DNA from: Paenarthrobacter aurescens
GTDB taxonomy: Bacteria > Actinomycetota > Actinomycetes > Actinomycetales > Micrococcaceae
Length of the DNA stretch: 64,000 bases
Assembly (NCBI RefSeq): GCF_025421775.1
Contig: NZ_JAOEFX010000011.1
Coordinates: forward strand, 124,001-188,000
Direction: 5' to 3'
A model generated the notes under the pieces. The model was not told where the DNA came from and searched no databases. It saw only the letters and a program-made list of their open reading frames with translations. Shown here in pieces: positions 60,325 through 64,000 of this stretch (its first letter is position 1; each line of letters begins with the position of its first letter). The translations under genes and the position numbers were made by a program.

Positions 60325-61542
60325 TCAGGCCTTCTGAAGGGGCTCCCTGCTCTTCAGCATCCAGCGAACCAGGATACCTCCAGCCAGAGCCCAGAAAGCA
60401 GCGCCTACACCGGCGAAGCTGAGTCCCGATGCTGCCAGCAGGAATGTGATGCACGCCGGAATACGTTCTTCGGTGACGGCCAGCGCGGAGGATATTGACG
60501 CGGCTAAGGTCCCCAGGAGTGCGAGACCGGCCACGGCCTCAAGAAGTCCGGGCGGGGCCGCAGCTACCAAGGTAACAAGCGCGGCGGAGGCGGCTGCAAG
60601 GAGCAGGTAGGCGAAGCCGGAGACGAAAGCTGCGATCCAGCGCCTGCCATGGTCCTTGCCCGCCTCCTCACCCGCGGCCAGCGCCGCGCTGAGTGCGGCC
60701 AGGTTGATTGCATGGCCTCCGAAGGGTGCGCCGACTATGGTTCCCGCGCCAGTGACCAGCATGGATGACCGCCATGGCGTGGTGTACCCAAATGACTTCA
60801 ATACTGCGACGCCGGGAATGTTCTGCGACGCCATGGTGACGATGAACAAGGGCAGGGCAAGGCCTATGGCGGCTTCCATGGAGAACGCAGGCGTGGTCCA
60901 TTCCAGCCTGGGCAGAAGGCTCTGGCCAGGCACGTGAACGCCGTTGGACACAATGTGGATGCCGATGACGGCCAACGCGACCAGCAGTGACGCCGGAACC
61001 GACCAGCGTGGTGCGAATTTCATCAGGACCACCCAGCACAACACCACTGGTGCGATGAACAGGGGAGCCGAGCCCAGCGACTTGAAGGGCGCCAGGCACA
61101 GGGGGAGCAGTACCCCGGCAAGCATTGCTTGCGCCAGTGCGGTGGGGATCATCGCCATGAGCCGGCCCAGGACGGGAAGCAGGCCAGTCAGGACGATCAG
61201 CACGCCGACGATCAGAAACGCACCCACCGCGGCCGGCCAGCCGCCGTCGACCATTCCAGCGGAGGCGAGCAGTGCCGCGCCGGGCGTTGACCACGCAAGG
61301 GTGACTGGCATCCTGGACCGCCACGACAGCCACAGGATGCCCAGGCCAAAGGTGAGGGTCAGCACCAGCAAGCCACTGGATGCTTGTGCCTGATTTGCCC
61401 CCACAGACTGCAAACCTGCAAGGACAACAGCGAACGACGATGTGAAGCCGACCAAGGCGGTGACAATTCCTGCTGTGATCGGTGGTCCCAGCGTCTCCCG
61501 GGTGGCACGGCTTTGGGTGGCTGGCGGAGAGACGGAAGGCAT
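60325..61542 (-). CDS. benE: BenE family benzoate/H+ symporter
   Basis: A 405-residue membrane protein with about 12 segments, matching BenE: TAGIVTALVGFTSSFAVVLAG at the start (split as TAGIVTALVGFTS and SFAVVLAGL), LAWSTPGAALLAS, IVTMASQNIPGVAVLKSFGY and TIVGAPFGGHAINLAALSAA. BenE proteins import benzoate and similar aromatic acids with protons. No aromatic degradation genes are nearby, so the substrate may differ. I chose ATG 61542 since TATTTT lies 7 nt before it; a TTG at 61551 is also in frame. Confidence 0.86.
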   Translation of the reverse strand: MPSVSPPATQSRATRETLGPPITAGIVTALVGFTSSFAVVLAGLQSVGANQAQASSGLLVLTLTFGLGILWLSWRSRMPVTLAWSTPGAALLASAGMVDGGWPAAVGAFLIVGVLIVLTGLLPVLGRLMAMIPTALAQAMLAGVLLPLCLAPFKSLGSAPLFIAPVVLCWVVLMKFAPRWSVPASLLVALAVIGIHIVSNGVHVPGQSLLPRLEWTTPAFSMEAAIGLALPLFIVTMASQNIPGVAVLKSFGYTTPWRSSMLVTGAGTIVGAPFGGHAINLAALSAALAAGEEAGKDHGRRWIAAFVSGFAYLLLAAASAALVTLVAAAPPGLLEAVAGLALLGTLAASISSALAVTEERIPACITFLLAASGLSFAGVGAAFWALAGGILVRWMLKSREPLQKA

Positions 61543-61549
61543 GGGATCC

Positions 61550-61555
61550 AAAATA
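61550..61555 (-). promoter_or_regulatory. -10 box of benE, leaderless
   Basis: TATTTT on the minus strand, 7 nt before the ATG at 61542. Confidence 0.5.
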
Positions 61556-61674
61556 CCCGACCCAGGGGCGGAACCTTGCGACCGGTGCCGTCCCGTTAAA
61601 CGCCAAGGGCACCGGTGGCGCCTCTCGGCGGGACCGGTGCCCCCTTGACGTATCTGGTACGGCGGCTCAGGCAG

Positions 61675-61902
61675 CTATGGCTGCTTCGGCTCATCCGTGA
61701 CGGGAGCCTGTCCAGGCTGGCCGTCGTTCTTGGCCACGAAGTCGGAAGCGGCATTCTGGACCTTGTCGACGTGGCCGGCATACTTGCCGCCCGTCTTGTT
61801 GTCCACAAAATCCCCGGCTTTTTCGATGCCATTCTTGATGGCTTCTTCGTTGCCTTGAATGAGACCCTGAGCCTTGCCCTTCAGGTCGTCAATTAAACCC
61901 AC
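61675..61902 (-). CDS. MT0933/Rv0909-type antitoxin-like protein
   Basis: A 75-residue hydrophilic, Lys/Asp/Gly-rich protein beginning GLIDDLKGKAQGLIQGNEE (after the start) with the repeated amphipathic helices KNGIEKAGDFVDNKTGGKYA and VDKVQNAASDFV. This matches the family annotated in mycobacteria as a putative toxin-antitoxin antitoxin (Rv0909 type), though the CsbD-like composition also fits a stress protein. The GTG at 61902 is set by AAGGGAGGT a few nt upstream. No toxin-like gene is adjacent: its neighbours are benE and an amino acid permease. Confidence 0.75.
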   Translation of the reverse strand: MGLIDDLKGKAQGLIQGNEEAIKNGIEKAGDFVDNKTGGKYAGHVDKVQNAASDFVAKNDGQPGQAPVTDEPKQP

Positions 61903-62003
61903 GGGCACCTCCCTTCCATCGCGGAGCCAGTTCGCTCCTCCGCGTCCGACCCTAACACCAGATGTTATGGGTGCCAAGGGTTCGGGGCGGGGCTGTGAAC
62001 AAA

Positions 62004-63458
62004 CTACGCCAATGGCTTACTTTCCACCTTATGGCGCGGGCTGTCCGGGTTCATCAGCGAGTGCCTTCGGCCGTAGGCGAAGTAGATCACCAGCCCGATG
62101 ACCAGCCACACTCCGAAACGCAACCAGGTTTCCCAGTGCAGTTGGAACATGAGGAATGCCGAAGCAAGGACGCCGAAGGCGGGAACCACCGGCATGAGCG
62201 GCAGGCGGAAGGTACGCGGAGCGTTGGGCTTGGTGTAGCGGAAGACAATCACGGAAACACAAACCACCACGAAAGCAGCCAGGATGCCGATGTTGGTCAG
62301 GTCGGCCACTTCCTTGATGGGGAAGACTCCGGCAAGGAACGCCGAGGCAACGCCGGCGATCCATGTGACGCGCTGTGGCGTGCCGTGCCGGTCCGTCTTG
62401 GCGAACCAACCGGGCAGCAGGCCGTCGCGGCTCATGGAGAACCACACGCGCGTGACGCCCAACAGGAAGGTCAGCATGACGGTCAGGATGGAAAGCACCG
62501 CGAACACCGAGATGATGGTGGCAATGACGGGCAGTCCAACCCCCTGGAACGCCGACGCGAAGCCAGCCGTGGGGTTGATGTCCTTGTAGTTCTGCATGCC
62601 GGTCAAGACCAGCGTGGCAGCTACGTACAGGAGCATGGCGATGATCAAGGACAGGATGATGGCCTTGGGCATGTGCTTCTTGCCGTCCTTCGCTTCTTCG
62701 GCCGCTGTGCTCATGGCGTCATAGCCGAAGACTGCGAAGAAGACGGTTGCGGCGCCGGCGATGACCGGACCGAAACCGCTGGGCATGAACGGGTTGTAGT
62801 TCTCGGCGTTGACGTAGAAAATGCCGAGTCCGATGATGAACAGGATCAGAATGACCTTGATGGCCACCGCTACAAGTTCGAACCGGCCGAATGCCTTTGT
62901 GCCCCGGCTGAGGATCCAAGTGACCAGGAGGCAGACGAGGATGGCGGGGAGGTTGATGATGCCGCCCTTGCCCTCATCTGCGGTGGAGGTCATCCATGTG
63001 GGCATATGGATTCCGATGCCCGAGAGGAACGCGTCGAAGTAGCCGGAGATGCCGATGGCAACCACAGCCACGATGGCGATGTACTCAAGCAGGAGATCCC
63101 AGCCAATGAACCAGCCAATGATCTCGCCGAGGGCGACGTAGCCGTAGGTGTAGGCCGAGCCGGCACGGGGGATCATGCCGGCGAATTCGGCATAGGAAAG
63201 TGCCGCAGCGCCGGAGGCCAGGCCGGCGATCAGGAAGGAAATGAGCACGGCAGGGCCTACGCCCGGGGTCCCCTCACTGCCGTGGGCTACGAGGCCCGCC
63301 AGCGAAAAGATTCCGACGCCGATAATTCCGCCGACGCCTATGGCGGTCAGCTGCCACAGGCCCAGACTCTTGAAGAGTCCGCTGTGCTTGTTTTCTTCCT
63401 CGATATCGTCGATGGGCTTGCGCCTCAGGACGGACTTGGAAGCCGTCTGTTGGTTCAT
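62004..63458 (-). CDS. APC family cationic amino acid permease
   Basis: A 484-residue transporter with 12 or more membrane segments. TAIGVGGIIGVGIFSLAGL is the substrate-binding helix 1 motif of the APC superfamily, and SYAEFAGMIPRAGSAYTYGYV and FFAVFGYDAMSTAAEEAKD are typical of the CAT (YfnA-like) branch that moves cationic or branched amino acids. CAGGAG precedes the ATG. Upstream (63459-63600) is unusually AT-rich for this genome and carries a perfect palindrome over a likely -10 box. Confidence 0.88.
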   Translation of the reverse strand: MNQQTASKSVLRRKPIDDIEEENKHSGLFKSLGLWQLTAIGVGGIIGVGIFSLAGLVAHGSEGTPGVGPAVLISFLIAGLASGAAALSYAEFAGMIPRAGSAYTYGYVALGEIIGWFIGWDLLLEYIAIVAVVAIGISGYFDAFLSGIGIHMPTWMTSTADEGKGGIINLPAILVCLLVTWILSRGTKAFGRFELVAVAIKVILILFIIGLGIFYVNAENYNPFMPSGFGPVIAGAATVFFAVFGYDAMSTAAEEAKDGKKHMPKAIILSLIIAMLLYVAATLVLTGMQNYKDINPTAGFASAFQGVGLPVIATIISVFAVLSILTVMLTFLLGVTRVWFSMSRDGLLPGWFAKTDRHGTPQRVTWIAGVASAFLAGVFPIKEVADLTNIGILAAFVVVCVSVIVFRYTKPNAPRTFRLPLMPVVPAFGVLASAFLMFQLHWETWLRFGVWLVIGLVIYFAYGRRHSLMNPDSPRHKVESKPLA

Positions 63459-63495
63459 GGGGGTACTCCTGCCAGTTGGCGTGGAACGGTGATGA

Positions 63496-63517
63496 GCTCG
63501 CAGTACATTATGCGAGC
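63496..63517. promoter_or_regulatory. Palindrome over the permease promoter
   Basis: GCTCGCA-N8-TGCGAGC has perfect 7-bp arms and contains the minus-strand -10 box CATAAT (63512-63507). TTATCT 16 bp upstream of that box could be the -35 element. A repressor bound here would block permease transcription. Confidence 0.55.
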
Positions 63518-63600
63518 CGAATCACATTAGATAAAGCGAATTCTTCTGAGGGGTATCAGTTACTTCAATTGATGAATGGAGTATTAGCTGCATGCGGGCA

Positions 63601-63629
63601 TAAAAAAAGCAGCTCCGAGGAGCTGCTTT
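63601..63629 (-). terminator. Terminator of the tRNA operon
   Basis: Perfect 11-bp stem (AAAGCAGCTCC and complement, 2-nt loop) followed by a T-rich run on the minus strand, 9 nt after the first tRNA-Gly. Confidence 0.9.
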
Positions 63630-63637
63630 CTTTAATC

Positions 63638-63762
<125 letters not shown>

Positions 63763-63770
63763 CCTTGTTC

Positions 63771-63845
63771 TGGTGGGCGATACTGGGATCGAACCAGTGA
63801 CCTCTTCCGTGTCAGGGAAGCGCGCTACCGCTGCGCCAATCGCCC
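63771..63845 (-). tRNA. tRNA-Val (anticodon GAC)
   Basis: Minus strand: acceptor GGGCGAT pairs with ATCGCCC, discriminator A and an encoded CCA. The D arm has GGCGCAGCGGTAGCGC, the anticodon loop CTGACAC gives GAC, and the T loop is GGTTCGATCCC. Confidence 0.97.
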
Positions 63846-63878
63846 GTTTCCGGGTCCTTCTATGTCCTTCAAAAGGAG

Positions 63879-64000
<122 letters not shown>

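Overview
The window reads as a continuous stretch of core chromosome from a high-GC actinobacterium of the Micrococcaceae, most like Arthrobacter or a close relative (Paenarthrobacter, Pseudarthrobacter). This rests on actinobacterial families (SepH, DUF3000, DUF3093, DUF3159, DUF3710, DUF4192, DUF4193, DUF5998, DUF6421, DUF7455), a housekeeping sigma factor beside a topoisomerase IV gene, a fused CydDC, and many genes whose -10 box lies 6-7 nt before the start codon. I see no insertion sequence, prophage, integrase or CRISPR array. 55 protein genes and 3 tRNA genes are called; coding density is high and no gene-free gap exceeds 300 bp.

Layout. 1-5.4 kb: PAC2 protein, MFS permease, DUF4192 protein, primary sigma factor sigA. 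5.5-8.1 kb: small zinc-ribbon protein and parE. 8.1-9.9 kb: divergent MFS exporter and ChrB-N-like protein sharing a palindromic promoter. 9.9-17.7 kb: a BlaI-type repressor and an M56 membrane protease, divergent from cydA-cydB-cydDC (cytochrome bd oxidase and its assembly exporter). 17.7-25.1 kb: acetyltransferase, DinB, VOC protein, parC and a GNAT/acyl-CoA-ligase fusion. 25.2-29.8 kb: DUF5998, phosphodiesterase, thymidine kinase, SepH, DUF4193. 29.8-37.8 kb: DUF3093, dut, DUF3710, OB-fold, DUF3159, then a potassium module (two TrkA-type proteins divergent from a KimA-like transporter) and a TRAM methyltransferase. 38-45.4 kb: acnA, dxs, DUF402 and small genes, aldo/keto reductase. 45.5-51.2 kb: fatty-acid beta-oxidation pair fadB-fadA, RNase D, DUF3000. 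51.3-54.5 kb: a DUF6421-SDR-threonine-aldolase operon. 54.7-63.5 kb: msrB, hydrolase, ybaK, sufE-rhodanese, zapE, benE, an orphan antitoxin-like gene, an amino acid permease. 63.6-64 kb: tRNA-Gly, tRNA-Val, tRNA-Gly on the minus strand, with a 122-bp duplication that runs to the window edge.

The strongest candidate for an undescribed system is the BlaI/M56 pair beside cydABDC. Three copies of a 17-bp palindrome, TTCTAC-N5-GTAGAA, lie in the 280-bp divergent region: one on the regulator side and two tandem copies just before cydA. I found no further copy in the window. The layout suggests a beta-lactam-type repressor/protease circuit, without a penicillin-binding sensor, controlling a terminal oxidase. 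Other regulatory sites worth checking are the 20-bp palindrome whose two ends are the two divergent -10 boxes of the ChrB-N/MFS pair, a hairpin covering the ribosome-binding region of the DUF6421 gene, and palindromes overlapping the promoters of fadA and of the amino acid permease.
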